Origin: Candidatus Poribacteria bacterium
Lineage (GTDB): Bacteria; Poribacteria; WGA-4E; WGA-3G
Direction of reading: 5' to 3'
Assembly (NCBI GenBank): GCA_958295815.1
Contig: OY282374.1
Coordinates: 4,554,682 to 4,618,681 of the forward strand
DNA: 64,000 nucleotides
Numbering within the stretch: position 1 is the first letter of the stretch; every line of letters starts with the position of its first letter. Under the pieces are notes generated by a model. It worked only from the letters and a program-made list of their open reading frames with translations, ran no database searches and had not been told where the DNA came from. Both the position numbers and the translations under genes were made by a program. Positions 8,924 through 17,972 of this stretch are shown piece after piece.

Positions 8924-11900
8924 ATGCCACGACTCAACCTCAAACCGAATCATAAAGCAATCCGAGATTACTATGCCACGCTGCAGCAGTATGAACAGCA
9001 AGGCATCAGACACGAAGGTGCCGTCAGTTCACCTTTTGATACCCTCCTACAATCCTGTGCAAAGCAGATAAACGCCACGCTCGTCCCACAATACGCGCTA
9101 CGTACCGCAGCAGGTAACCGTATCGTTATTGACGGTGTAGTGATCGATGAATACGGACTCCCGTTCGCATATTGGGAAGCGAAAGATATTGATGACGACC
9201 TCCTCAGAGCCGTCCAAGACAAACGGAATGCTGGCTATCCACTCGACAATATCCTCTTCCAAAACCCACAGCGCGTCATTCTATACCAAAACGGACAGGT
9301 CGCACTGGACGTAGACATCACCGAACCGGCACGCCTCATCGCAGCACTCCAATATCTGTTCTCTTATGTCCCTCCTGCCCTGGATAACTGGCAGACAGCG
9401 GTCACCGATTTCAGGGAACATGTGCCAGATCTCGCAAATAAACTGAAAGAACTCATCGAGGCACGCCACGAGACGGATCCGGCGTTCAAGAAGGCGTTCG
9501 CCGATTTCTACGAAACTTGTAAGACCTCGATTAACCCAGAACTCTCACAAGAAGCCGTCGAGGAGATGCTGACACAACACATCCTCACGGAACGTATCTT
9601 CCGCACGGTTTTTGACCGGTCAGATTTCACCCGCCGAAATATTATCGCACGAGAGATTGAAAATGTCAGCGATGTACTGATGCGGCACGCCATGAGTCGT
9701 GACGCCTTTCTTGAACCGCTGAACCGATTCTACGCTGCTATTGAGCAGGCTGCAACGCTCTGCAAAGACTTCTCCCAGAAACAGCATTTTCTCAATACCT
9801 TTTACGAGAAGTTCTTTCAGGGGTTCTCCGAAGATGTGGCGGATACGCACGGCATTGTCTATACACCGCAACCGATTGTCGATTTCATGGTGAAGAGCGT
9901 TGCGCATATCCTCGAAACCGAGTTTGGTCGGTCTCTGTCGGACAGCGGCGTGCATATCATAGATCCGTTTGTGGGGACAGGCAACTTCATCGTCCGGCTC
10001 ATGCAGGACATTCAAGGCACAGCGTTAGAGGAGAAATACCGTCATGCGCTGCACTGTAACGAGGTGATGCTCCTACCCTACTATATTGCCAGTTTGAACA
10101 TTGAGCAGGAGTTCTTTCAACGGACGGGGATGTATCTGCCGTTTGAGGGGATCGCGCTTGCGGATACGTTTGAACTGCTTGAGAAAGAACAGGGAGAACT
10201 CTTTACGCGTGAAAACACAGAGCGTGTGGAGCGGCAGAAGGCGACGGATATGTTTGTCGTTATCGGCAATCCACCTTACAACGCGTGGCAGGTGAATGAA
10301 AACGACAATAACAAAAATCGGAAATACAAGACGATGGACCTGTTGTTGCGTGAAACGTATTCACAAGATTCAAAGGCAACTAACAAAAATGCACTCTCAG
10401 ATCCATACGTGAAAGCAATATTGTGGGCATCAAAGCGAATTGGACAAGAAGGAATGGTCGCGTTTGTGACTAACAACGGTTTTCTGGTTGGGACAGCATT
10501 TGATGGGATGCGAAAGCACCTTGTGCAAGACTTCGACGCGATTTATATTCTGGACCTCGGTGGGAACGTTCGCCAGAATCCGAAATTGTCAGGAACAACA
10601 CATAACGTTTTTGGGATTCAGGTCGGAGTGAGCATTAATTTTTTCATTAAGAGAAGTGCTGCTAAGACTGATACGAAACATGCTGAAATCTTCTATGCGC
10701 GTGTTGATGAATTTTGGCGGAAGGAAGAGAAGTATCATTACCTCGACTCAAATCAATATTATCAAAATATCGAATGGCAACAACTAACACCTGACAACCG
10801 ATACACATGGCTGACGGAAGGACTTCGTGCAGAGTTTGACACTTTTATTCCAATGGGAACTAAGAAAGCAAAAGCGGTTAAAGATCCAACAATAGGGGTG
10901 ATTTTCAAAACCTATAGCAGCGGTGTTAAAACCAATCGGGACGCATGGACTTATAACTTCAACCGAAACACTCTTACTGAGAATATTCAGCGAACAATGG
11001 AGTTCTATAATACACAGGTTCTGAAATGGCTCACTACTTCAGAGAAATCGACTGTAAACGTTGATAATTTCGTAGCGTATGATGACACGAAAATCAGTTG
11101 GAGTTACGGTTTAAAACAGAAGTTGAAAGCTGGTAGATTCACAGAGTTTTCTGAGAAAAACGTTCGGACCTCTCTCTACCGTCCATTTACAAAATCACAC
11201 CTTTACTTCGATAGAATGACGAACGAGAGTGTATATGTGTTTCCCTCTATCTTGCCGATATCGGAAACCGAAAAAGAAAATCAAGTGATATGGCTTAAGG
11301 TTGGGAAAGAATGGCCGATGTTTGCACTGATGGCAAACCAAATTCCAGACTTACTGCCACAAGGCGGTTCCCAATGCTTCCCCTTCTATACCTACAACGA
11401 AGACGGCACAAACCGACAAGAGAATATCACCAATTGGGCATTAGCGGAATTCCGAGAGCACTACGGCGATGATAACATCTCTAAATGGGACATCTTCCAC
11501 TATAACTACGCACTCCTACACCACCCCGCCTATCGTGAGAAATACGAGATGAACCTCAAGCGCGATCTCCCGCATATCCCTTTCGCCGAGGATTTTTGGG
11601 GGTTCGCTACTGCGGGTGCTGCGTTAGCAGACCTCCACGTTAACTATGAATCCGCGCCGATATACGATGGACTGAAATCCATCGAAGCGGACGGAATGCC
11701 GATAGATTGGAACGTCGAGAAGATGCGGTTGTCGAAGGATAAGACGCAGTTGAAATATAACGATTTCCTGACGCTGGACGGTATCCCACCAGAGGCGTAT
11801 GAATATCGGTTGGGTAACCGCTCTGCGTTGGAGTGGGTGGTGGATCAGTATCGCGTGAAGGTGGATAAACGGAGTGGGATTGTGAATGACCCGAATCGTG

Positions 11901-11995
11901 CGAATCAGCCGCGGTATATTGTGGATCTGATTGGTCGGGTTATTCATGTGAGTCTGCGGACGGTGGAGATTGTTGGGGGGTTGCCGGGGTTGTAA
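8924..11995 (+). CDS. Single-polypeptide restriction-modification enzyme (type IIG/ISP-related)
   Basis: This 1023-residue protein has an N-terminal PD-(D/E)xK-like nuclease (D70 in RIVIDGVV, E85 and K87 in FAYWEAKD). A helical linker follows, then an N6-adenine methyltransferase with motif I DPFVGTGNF at about residue 346 and catalytic motif NPPYNAW at about 448. A large C-terminal target-recognition region follows (family of the type ISP specificity domain). No helicase motifs lie between nuclease and methylase, which sets it apart from the translocating LlaGI/LlaBIII enzymes and fits a type IIG layout. It should cut and methylate the same asymmetric site, using S-adenosylmethionine. No separate specificity or methylase gene is nearby. 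The promoter is directly adjacent (8889-8917). It may have been acquired horizontally, as such genes often are, but there is no sequence proof of that. Confidence 0.85.
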   Translation: MPRLNLKPNHKAIRDYYATLQQYEQQGIRHEGAVSSPFDTLLQSCAKQINATLVPQYALRTAAGNRIVIDGVVIDEYGLPFAYWEAKDIDDDLLRAVQDKRNAGYPLDNILFQNPQRVILYQNGQVALDVDITEPARLIAALQYLFSYVPPALDNWQTAVTDFREHVPDLANKLKELIEARHETDPAFKKAFADFYETCKTSINPELSQEAVEEMLTQHILTERIFRTVFDRSDFTRRNIIAREIENVSDVLMRHAMSRDAFLEPLNRFYAAIEQAATLCKDFSQKQHFLNTFYEKFFQGFSEDVADTHGIVYTPQPIVDFMVKSVAHILETEFGRSLSDSGVHIIDPFVGTGNFIVRLMQDIQGTALEEKYRHALHCNEVMLLPYYIASLNIEQEFFQRTGMYLPFEGIALADTFELLEKEQGELFTRENTERVERQKATDMFVVIGNPPYNAWQVNENDNNKNRKYKTMDLLLRETYSQDSKATNKNALSDPYVKAILWASKRIGQEGMVAFVTNNGFLVGTAFDGMRKHLVQDFDAIYILDLGGNVRQNPKLSGTTHNVFGIQVGVSINFFIKRSAAKTDTKHAEIFYARVDEFWRKEEKYHYLDSNQYYQNIEWQQLTPDNRYTWLTEGLRAEFDTFIPMGTKKAKAVKDPTIGVIFKTYSSGVKTNRDAWTYNFNRNTLTENIQRTMEFYNTQVLKWLTTSEKSTVNVDNFVAYDDTKISWSYGLKQKLKAGRFTEFSEKNVRTSLYRPFTKSHLYFDRMTNESVYVFPSILPISETEKENQVIWLKVGKEWPMFALMANQIPDLLPQGGSQCFPFYTYNEDGTNRQENITNWALAEFREHYGDDNISKWDIFHYNYALLHHPAYREKYEMNLKRDLPHIPFAEDFWGFATAGAALADLHVNYESAPIYDGLKSIEADGMPIDWNVEKMRLSKDKTQLKYNDFLTLDGIPPEAYEYRLGNRSALEWVVDQYRVKVDKRSGIVNDPNRANQPRYIVDLIGRVIHVSLRTVEIVGGLPGL

Positions 11996-12369
11996 TTAGC
12001 GGTCAGCAGTCAGCAGTCAGCGGTCAGAGGAATAGCGGTCAGGAGTCAGCGGTCAGTGGAAAGGGTTGTGGGTTGTCTGAACCAGGATTTACAGGATTCA
12101 AGGATTTTCAGGATTATATAAGAAGGAGGCGAGGTTAGAAACCTCGCCAGCGGCGCGGGGGTGTGTGCGACCAACGAGGTTAGAAACCTCGCCAGCAGTG
12201 GATAATTTTCACAGTTTTCATAGCAGAATAGGAAATATGAGGATTTGGTGAGAGGCTATAAACCTATGTGGTGACTGGGTTTTTGAGGTGTTGGTGTAGA
12301 ATTTGTGTGAAAGGTGCTATGAAATTTGCTATGAAAATTTCATAGTGGATGCCCTGAAAATGTCAGTGA

Positions 12370-12525
12370 ACGCGCTACAAGACGCGCTACAAGACGCGCT
12401 ACAGGACGCGCTACAAGACGCGCTACAAGACGCGCTACAGGACGCGCTACAGGACGCGCTACAGGACGCGCTATAGAATGTGCTACAGGACGCGCTACAG
12501 GACGCGCTATAGAACGTGTTAGTAC
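12370..12525. repeat. 12-bp minisatellite, about 13 copies
   Basis: The unit is ACGCGCTACAAG or ACGCGCTACAGG, repeated in exact 12-bp register with slightly diverged copies at the right end. Because 12 is a multiple of 3, frames stay open: one plus-strand frame from the ATG at 12360 reads as a four-residue repeat (ALQD) until a TAG at about 12475, and the opposite strand reads as SASC repeats. Neither has a ribosome-binding site or non-repeat domain, so these are treated as by-products. Confidence 0.9.
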
Positions 12526-12678
12526 TTATGCTAATGAATGGATGCCCCAACTTGTTGGGGACGCAGGTTAGTTAAATACTCCCGAACAAGTTCGGGCATC
12601 CGGATGCAAATTATTGGAAACTGATGACCCTGGTAGTGTTCACTTTTTTCTGAAAAAATGTAGAAGGTGTGATAAAAT

Positions 12679-12841
12679 AACCCAAGCCACTTATTTATAG
12701 ACATAGCACTCCTCTGGAGTGCGGTGATTAGCGGACACCGTTTTCTATAGACATAACACTCCTCTGGAGTGTGGAAATATGCCTTTTCCTTGAAAACCGT
12801 ATGTTCATAAGTCTGTGCCCTGTTAGGTAGCAACTTGGGTT
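12679..12841. mobile_element. MITE-like element, family 1, copy 1
   Basis: The element is about 163 bp, begins AACCCAAG and ends CTTGGGTT (terminal inverted repeat). It is flanked by AAAAT on both sides (12674-12678 and 12842-12846), which reads as a target duplication. Inside are two copies of a CACTCCTCTGGAGTG palindrome, each preceded by TAGACATA. There is no coding capacity, so it would depend on a transposase supplied elsewhere. Other copies are at 19040-19325 and 48976-49137. Confidence 0.75.
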
Positions 12842-12885
12842 AAAATATATGAATCATGAGTTAGAAAGTCGGGAAATGTAAAGCT

Positions 12886-13088
12886 AACGCCAGTTGAAAA
12901 AAAATTAGAAGCCAAGACCGACGCATATTGAGCAAAAAAGCAATAAATTCACCCAGAATGAGGAGTTTTTTAGGGATCTAACCCCCTAAAGAATCAACGG
13001 TATGAATGCCTCATGGCATTCCCCGCCCCTTATCAGGGGGACTTTAATCGGAAATGCGCCTACTCTAAATATTTATCAAACTCACGTT
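12886..13088. mobile_element. MITE-like element, family 2, copy A
   Basis: The termini AACGCCAGTTGA and, at the right end, TCAAACTCACGTT are imperfect inverted repeats. The flanks carry an exact AAAGCT duplication (12880-12885 and 13089-13094). Compared with copy B at 42075-42245, this copy has an extra ~35-bp palindromic unit (about 13000-13025, GAATGCC/GGCATTC arms) inserted inside it. That unit also occurs alone near 1943. Confidence 0.78.
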
Positions 13089-13099
13089 AAAGCTAAGAC

Positions 13100-13170
13100 A
13101 AATTTTCCCGCGTAAATCATTCTCACTGCGAAGCAAGAATGCGCGTGTGGCATTCTGCGGGGGAAAATTT
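13100..13170. repeat. 71-bp inverted repeat upstream of the enolase gene
   Basis: Arms AAATTTTCCCGC (from 13100) and GCGGGGGAAAATTT (to 13170) enclose a second hairpin built from CATTCT/GAATG motifs. It ends about 30 bases before the next ATG. It could be a small mobile repeat or a structured leader; nothing in the sequence decides between them. Confidence 0.55.
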
Positions 13171-13202
13171 AGAGTTCCCTCCTACAGAACTCAAAAAAAA
13201 TT

Positions 13203-14282
13203 ATGAAAATTACTGACGTTAAAACTTATAATCTACGCTATCCACTCATCGAACCGTTTGCGAATTCACGCGGTTGGACGAGTACGCGTTCTGCTGTTGT
13301 TGTCGAGATTCTTACGGATGCAGGGATTACGGGTTGGGGTGAAGGTGTTAGTGTCCCCTCTGCTTCGGCAGTTGAAACGCATCTGATTGGGCAATCGCCT
13401 TTTGAATCCGAAACGATATGGGAGGGGATGCGCGGCGATATTGGTGCGCTGAGTGGTGTTGACATCGCTTTGTGGGACATCATGGGCAAGGCGTTGGATA
13501 TGCCGATCTATCAACTCCTCGGTGGTGCGTTCCGAATGAAGATTCCGGCTTATGCGAGTGGACTTTTCAAGAAAGATAAACCCGACATAACACAGGCGTT
13601 GATGGACGAGGCGAAAGGGTATGTGGACGCAGGATTCCCGGCTGTCAAGATGAAGATCGGTTTCGGCGAGGCTTACGATGTGAAGAACGTCGCTGCTGTC
13701 CGCCGTGCTATTGGTGATAACACCCTTTTCGCCGTTGATGCAAACTGTGGCTACGATGTTGGGACTGCGATTGATGTTGGACAGAAGATTTTAGGCAACG
13801 ATCTCTTCTGGTATGAGGAACCGATTACGAGCGACGATGTGGAAGGCTATCGTGAGATTCGACACGCATTGAAAGTCCGAATCGCTGGTGGTGAGATGCT
13901 GAAAGGACGTTGGGCATTCCGCGACTTACTCCAGAAACGTGGGTTGGATATTGTGCAACCCGATGTGAGTATCGCAGGCGGTTTCACGGAATGTCGAAAG
14001 ATCGCTGCGATGGCGAGTGCGAATTATGTCCGCGTGTTGCCGCACATGTGGGGTGGTAGTATTCGGCTCGCTGCGACGCTCCACTGGCAAGCGACGCTCC
14101 CGGATGCACCGGATGCACTCAACCCGATTCCTTCGCTGTTGGAGTTTGATATGACTGAGAACCGTCTCCGTACGGCGTTGGCACAGGAATCGATAAATGC
14201 TGTTGACGGGTATGTTGATGTCCCGCAGGCACCCGGTTTGGGGATTGAGATTGATCGGGATGTTTTGGAAGAGTATGCATGA
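13203..14282 (+). CDS. Mandelate racemase/muconate lactonizing enzyme family protein
   Basis: At 359 residues this is a full-length enolase-superfamily member. The N-terminal capping domain is followed by a barrel with the KxK motif (K149, K151 in VKMKIG), metal ligands D179 (VDANCGY), E205 (YEEP) and E231 (GGEML), and the D254/H281 pair (QPDVS, PHMWGG). That set defines the mandelate-racemase subgroup, which abstracts a proton next to a carboxylate, commonly as acid-sugar dehydratases or racemases. The exact substrate cannot be read from sequence. With the Gfo/Idh dehydrogenase and nitrilase-type enzyme downstream it suggests small-molecule or sugar-acid catabolism. The ATG at 13203 follows an A-rich leader without a clear Shine-Dalgarno. 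Confidence 0.9.
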   Translation: MKITDVKTYNLRYPLIEPFANSRGWTSTRSAVVVEILTDAGITGWGEGVSVPSASAVETHLIGQSPFESETIWEGMRGDIGALSGVDIALWDIMGKALDMPIYQLLGGAFRMKIPAYASGLFKKDKPDITQALMDEAKGYVDAGFPAVKMKIGFGEAYDVKNVAAVRRAIGDNTLFAVDANCGYDVGTAIDVGQKILGNDLFWYEEPITSDDVEGYREIRHALKVRIAGGEMLKGRWAFRDLLQKRGLDIVQPDVSIAGGFTECRKIAAMASANYVRVLPHMWGGSIRLAATLHWQATLPDAPDALNPIPSLLEFDMTENRLRTALAQESINAVDGYVDVPQAPGLGIEIDRDVLEEYA

Positions 14283-14312
14283 GGAGGGGTTTATTGTCTG
14301 AACGTCCCTATG

Positions 14313-14333
14313 GCACAATCTAAAAGATTGTGC
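14313..14333. repeat. Palindrome GCACAATCT-AAA-AGATTGTGC
   Basis: A perfect 9-bp stem with a 3-base loop lies between the enolase and DUF547 genes. Related palindromes followed by a CTAC or GTAC sequence occur near 19222 and 38173 (…CAAACT-RAA-AGTTT…), so it belongs to a dispersed family. It could fold in RNA, but no T-run follows to make a terminator. Confidence 0.6.
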
Positions 14334-14350
14334 TACAAATAGAGTTTAGT

Positions 14351-15154
14351 ATGAAAAAGCGAATTTTTATCGGATGCCTTTTGCTCTTGTCCGTATGCGG
14401 CGTGTCTTTCCTCTACCATTTCCGTGTTGAAGCGGACCCGCGGACGCAGCTGTTTATAGAGACTTCTGCTACCTTTTCCCACGACTTGTTTGATCAGGTT
14501 TTGCAGGAACACGTCGATGAAAACGGACGGGTTAATTATACAAAACTGAAGGCGAATCCTGAAAAATTTGAGGCGTATTTGGATCTGTTGGTTGTCGCGA
14601 AACCGGCGGAATGGTCGTATAATGCGCAACTGGCGTTTTGGATCAACGCCTACAATGCGCTCGTTATCAAAGGTGTCATCGACCACTACCCGACAACGAG
14701 TGTCCGAAAGGTTAAGCTTTTTAAGGGTTTTTTCTATCGGCTTAAGTTCCAAGCTGCGGGTAAAACCTATACACTCAATCAGATTGAGCACGGCATTATT
14801 CGCGAGGAATTTGTGGATCCGCGGGTTCACTTTGCGCTTGTGTGTGCGTCAAGGAGCTGCCCGCCTATGCCAAACCGTGCTTTCTTTGCCGAGACGCTTG
14901 AGGCGCAGCTTGAGACACTGACGTTCAATTTTATTCAGAATCCTGAACAGGTTAGGATTGATCGTGCAGAACGCCGCGTCTATCCTTCAAAAATTTTCAA
15001 GTGGTATGACGAGGATTTTAAGGAGGGCTACGACGGTGTCGCGGATTTTCTGGCGGATTATCTGCCTCCCGAAGACGCCGAATATTTGTTATCGACGGAT
15101 GTTCAGTTCCAGTATTTGGATTATGATTGGACGTTGAATGATCAGAAAAAATAA
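14351..15154 (+). CDS. Secreted DUF547 protein
   Basis: The start is placed at the ATG at 14351, the beginning of a clear signal peptide (MKKRIF then a hydrophobic core ending near residue 20). An upstream in-frame start adds only seven residues. The rest is a DUF547 domain with its characteristic WINAYNALVIKGV and CASRSCPPMPN motifs, the latter holding the conserved cysteine pair. DUF547 proteins are widespread extracytoplasmic proteins of unknown biochemical function; a cysteine-dependent activity is only a guess. It lies 68 bp after the enolase gene on the same strand and may share its transcript. Confidence 0.85.
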   Translation: MKKRIFIGCLLLLSVCGVSFLYHFRVEADPRTQLFIETSATFSHDLFDQVLQEHVDENGRVNYTKLKANPEKFEAYLDLLVVAKPAEWSYNAQLAFWINAYNALVIKGVIDHYPTTSVRKVKLFKGFFYRLKFQAAGKTYTLNQIEHGIIREEFVDPRVHFALVCASRSCPPMPNRAFFAETLEAQLETLTFNFIQNPEQVRIDRAERRVYPSKIFKWYDEDFKEGYDGVADFLADYLPPEDAEYLLSTDVQFQYLDYDWTLNDQKK

Positions 15155-15353
15155 AGGGGTTGTGGGTTATAAGTTATTGGTTATAAGTTAAGAGTGGGGA
15201 AGCCGAGTTCCCCTTCCCAGTAACGGGTCGGAACCACTCCCACAGGTTATTGAAATATCAACCTATTTATAGGTTTCACCATAAGTATATATTCGCCAGA
15301 TTCCCTGTTTTGGACAACGGACGAAACAGAACCAGGAGGTAATAGTTTAAAAA

Positions 15354-16388
15354 ATGGTAAATACAGCCGTTATTGGTTATGGATATGCTGGACGCGCTTT
15401 TCACACCTATCTTGTTGGCTTAGCAGATGGATTGAACCTCTATGCGATCGCGACACGAGATGCTGAACGGCGCGAAGCCGCACATCAGGCGTATCCGAAT
15501 GCACAGATGTATCAAACGATTGATGAAGTTATCGCAGATGATGCGGTTGACCTCGTTGTGTTAGCCACACCGCACGACACTCACGCCGACTTATCCATCA
15601 AAGCAATGGATGCCGGTAAGCACGTCGTGACAGACAAAATCATGGCGATGAACACCGCCGAAGCGGACGCGATGATCGCGGCGAGTCAACGGAATAACGT
15701 CCTGCTCAGCGTCTTCCATAACCGCAGATGGGACTGGGACTATAATACTGTCAAAAAGATTATTGACGACGGATTGCTCGGAACGCCTTACCTCTATCAG
15801 GTGGCGATTATGCGTTACGGACCGCCTCGCGGCTGGCGCGGTGTCAAGAGCCAGAGCGGTGGTATCCTTTATGATTGGCCCGCACACTTCGTCGATCAGG
15901 CACTGCAACTCGTAACGGCACCCATTAAATCCGTTTTCTGTGATGTTCACTATAACTCGAAATGGGACATCGACATCGGCAACTACGCTAACCTCATCAT
16001 TAAGTTTGAGAACGATGTGCGATACCAGATTGAAATTGGTAACCTCGCCAAAGCGGAGAAACCGAGATGGTATATCGTTGGCGATCTGGGTGGATTGGTT
16101 AAACACGGCTTGGATCCGCAGGAGGGACCGATGGTGGCGGGTAATATTGATGCTGCGGAACAGGATCCGGCAAATTATGCTAAGGTCTGGACAGAAGCCA
16201 GTGGCGAAAGCCGAGAACTGGTCATTGAAAGCGTTCAGACGACATGGAAGTCTTATTATCAGAACATCTCAGATGTGCTGAACAAAGGCGCGGAACTCGC
16301 TGTTAAACCTGAAGAGATTCACAAATTGATGCGGGTCTATGATGCGGCGATGTGGTCTGCGGAGACGGGAGAGACTGTGCCGATGTAG
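15354..16388 (+). CDS. Gfo/Idh/MocA family oxidoreductase
   Basis: The N-terminal Rossmann fold begins with GYGYAG (residues 8-13) for NAD(P). The usual second motif is altered: where many members have EKP, this one reads TDKIM. The C-terminal alpha/beta domain (from about residue 125, FHNRRWDWD) forms the substrate pocket. Members oxidise or reduce sugars, inositols and related compounds. Length (344 residues) is normal. An AGGAGGT site lies about 13 bases before the ATG, a rather long spacing. It follows a repeat-bearing 200-bp gap, so it probably has its own promoter. Confidence 0.9.
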   Translation: MVNTAVIGYGYAGRAFHTYLVGLADGLNLYAIATRDAERREAAHQAYPNAQMYQTIDEVIADDAVDLVVLATPHDTHADLSIKAMDAGKHVVTDKIMAMNTAEADAMIAASQRNNVLLSVFHNRRWDWDYNTVKKIIDDGLLGTPYLYQVAIMRYGPPRGWRGVKSQSGGILYDWPAHFVDQALQLVTAPIKSVFCDVHYNSKWDIDIGNYANLIIKFENDVRYQIEIGNLAKAEKPRWYIVGDLGGLVKHGLDPQEGPMVAGNIDAAEQDPANYAKVWTEASGESRELVIESVQTTWKSYYQNISDVLNKGAELAVKPEEIHKLMRVYDAAMWSAETGETVPM

Positions 16389-16578
16389 GTAGTTGGTGGT
16401 TAGTTATAAGTTATAAGTTATAAGTTATAACCCAATTGTTCAGATTATGGACAGTGGTGTTCATTTTCTGACGGGATTCTCCCTTAAAATGCCGGAAATC
16501 AGGACAATAACACGGTTTTTGGATTGGCATCGTATTTGCTACGTACGACACAAACAACATATGAGAGGGAGAGACAAA

Positions 16579-17691
16579 ATGAAAACGAAAACGCAATATG
16601 GACTCATACTCGCGCTGCTCCTTATGTTCGCTGTTGTCCAGACGGGAATAACGGCGGATCACGAAACAGATGTATCAGCATATCACGAATTGAACGCGCA
16701 GGTCGTCGCGAGCATTGACAAAGGACTGGAATGGCTGAAGGGACAGCAAGCGGAAGATGGACTGTTCGCTAATCATCCGGGAATAACGGCACTCGTACTG
16801 ACGGCTTTTTTACGACACCCGGAAAATAAATACGCCGAAGCAGACCATCCGTTCATTCAGAAGGCTATTCGGATGTTGGTTGAATTGCAGCAGCCGAATG
16901 GTGCTATTTACAATATTGAGATGCAACCCGCCCTGCCAAATTACAATACCTCTATCTCGGTGATGGCACTCTCGTCCACTGGCAATCCAGCATACGCCGA
17001 CAATATTAAAAAAGCACAAGGCTTCCTCAAGGGTCTACAGGTTACAGATGAGGAGAGCGTCTATTTCGGGGGGATCGGCTACGGCAGTCGCCAAGAGGTG
17101 AAGGACCTGTCCAACCTGAACATCGCTATCCAAGCACTAAAAGAGAGCGGTTCCGATGATCAGGAGGTTTGGAATAAGGCGGTTAAATTCTTGGAACGCA
17201 CACAGAATCGGAGCGAAAGCAACGATCAGTCGTGGTCAGGCAACGATGGCGGTTTCATCTACGCGCCTGATGGTGAAAGTAAAGCCGGTACGGATGCCGC
17301 TGGGAGTCCCCGCTCTTATGCCAGTATGACGTACGCCGGGTTATTGAGTTTCATCTACGCGAATGTTGAGAAGGACGACGAACGCGTCCAAGCCGCTTTC
17401 GAGTGGATCAAGGAACATTTCACACTCGAAGAAAACTACGGTATGGGTTCACAGGGTCTGTATTATAATTATCATACAATGGCGAAGGCTCTGCGACTCT
17501 ACGGGGACGCAACTTTTGTAGACGCGAAAGGTGTCACACACGATTGGTACCAAGAATTCGCAGGAAAAATGATCGAATTGCAGAAACCGGACGGATTTTG
17601 GCTGAACGAAGAGAGTCGCTGGATGGAAGCAGATCCGAGACTCGTGACGGCTTATGTGATTCTTGGTCTTAATACGGCTTATGCGAAGTAG
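16579..17691 (+). CDS. Secreted prenyltransferase/squalene-oxidase repeat protein
   Basis: The start at 16579 is chosen for its GAGGGAGAGA ribosome-binding site and for the signal peptide that begins there (hydrophobic LILALLLMFAVV, cleavage near residue 24); the upstream open frame adds 44 unlikely residues. The mature part is an alpha/alpha toroid with several repeats typified by GLEWLKGQQAEDGLF, LVELQQPNGAIYN, NDGGFIYAPDGES and MIELQKPDGFWLNEES. No DxDD protonation motif of squalene-hopene cyclases is seen, and the protein is exported, so terpene cyclisation is unlikely. Related secreted toroids bind or process polymers or proteins. Function is open. Confidence 0.82.
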   Translation: MKTKTQYGLILALLLMFAVVQTGITADHETDVSAYHELNAQVVASIDKGLEWLKGQQAEDGLFANHPGITALVLTAFLRHPENKYAEADHPFIQKAIRMLVELQQPNGAIYNIEMQPALPNYNTSISVMALSSTGNPAYADNIKKAQGFLKGLQVTDEESVYFGGIGYGSRQEVKDLSNLNIAIQALKESGSDDQEVWNKAVKFLERTQNRSESNDQSWSGNDGGFIYAPDGESKAGTDAAGSPRSYASMTYAGLLSFIYANVEKDDERVQAAFEWIKEHFTLEENYGMGSQGLYYNYHTMAKALRLYGDATFVDAKGVTHDWYQEFAGKMIELQKPDGFWLNEESRWMEADPRLVTAYVILGLNTAYAK

Positions 17692-17960
17692 TTGTTGGTT
17701 ATAAGTTATAAGTTAAGAGTTGGGAAGCGGAGTCAGCGGTCAGCAGTCAGAAAGAGTCGGGAATCAGAGTCAGCGGTCAGCGATCAGCGGTCAGCAGTCA
17801 GAAAGAGTCGGGAATCAGAGTCAGCGGTCAGCAGTCAGAAAGAGTCGGGAATCAGAGTTCTCTCCTATACGGGTTATTAGTTGTTGGTTATAAGTTATAA
17901 GTTAAGAATCGGGAAGCGGAGTTCCCTCCTACAGAAGACTTGACAGAGCAGACATAAAAG
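17692..17960. repeat. Direct repeats between the toroid and nitrilase-family genes
   Basis: Three near-identical units of about 40 bp built from CAGCGGTCAGCAGTCAG followed by AAAGAGTCGGGAATCAGAG occur at about 17730-17850. They are bounded on both sides by GGTTATAAGTTATAAGTTAAGA sequence (about 17697 and 17886). No gene. Confidence 0.7.
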
Positions 17961-17972
17961 TTGTTGATAATT

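Larger units (their letters stand above)
11996..13202. other. 1.2-kb gene-free island of mobile and repeated DNA
   Basis: No gene is supported. The first part has ggtcagc-type heptamer repeats (11999-12055), a TTGTCTGAACC repeat and two GGCGAGGTTAGAAACC palindromes (about 12130 and 12178). Then follow a 12-bp minisatellite, two short hairpins (CCCCAACTTGTTGGGG near 12545 and CCCGAACAAGTTCGGG near 12580), two different MITE-like elements and a 71-bp inverted repeat. The last four are listed separately. Confidence 0.65.

Noticed and set aside
12329..12550. Minus-strand gene for a Ser/Cys-rich repeat protein
   Set aside because: It is produced entirely by the 12-bp minisatellite, with no ribosome-binding site and no non-repeat domain.
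16579..17691. Squalene-hopene cyclase
   Set aside because: No DxDD motif was seen, the length is about half that of a cyclase, and the protein is exported.
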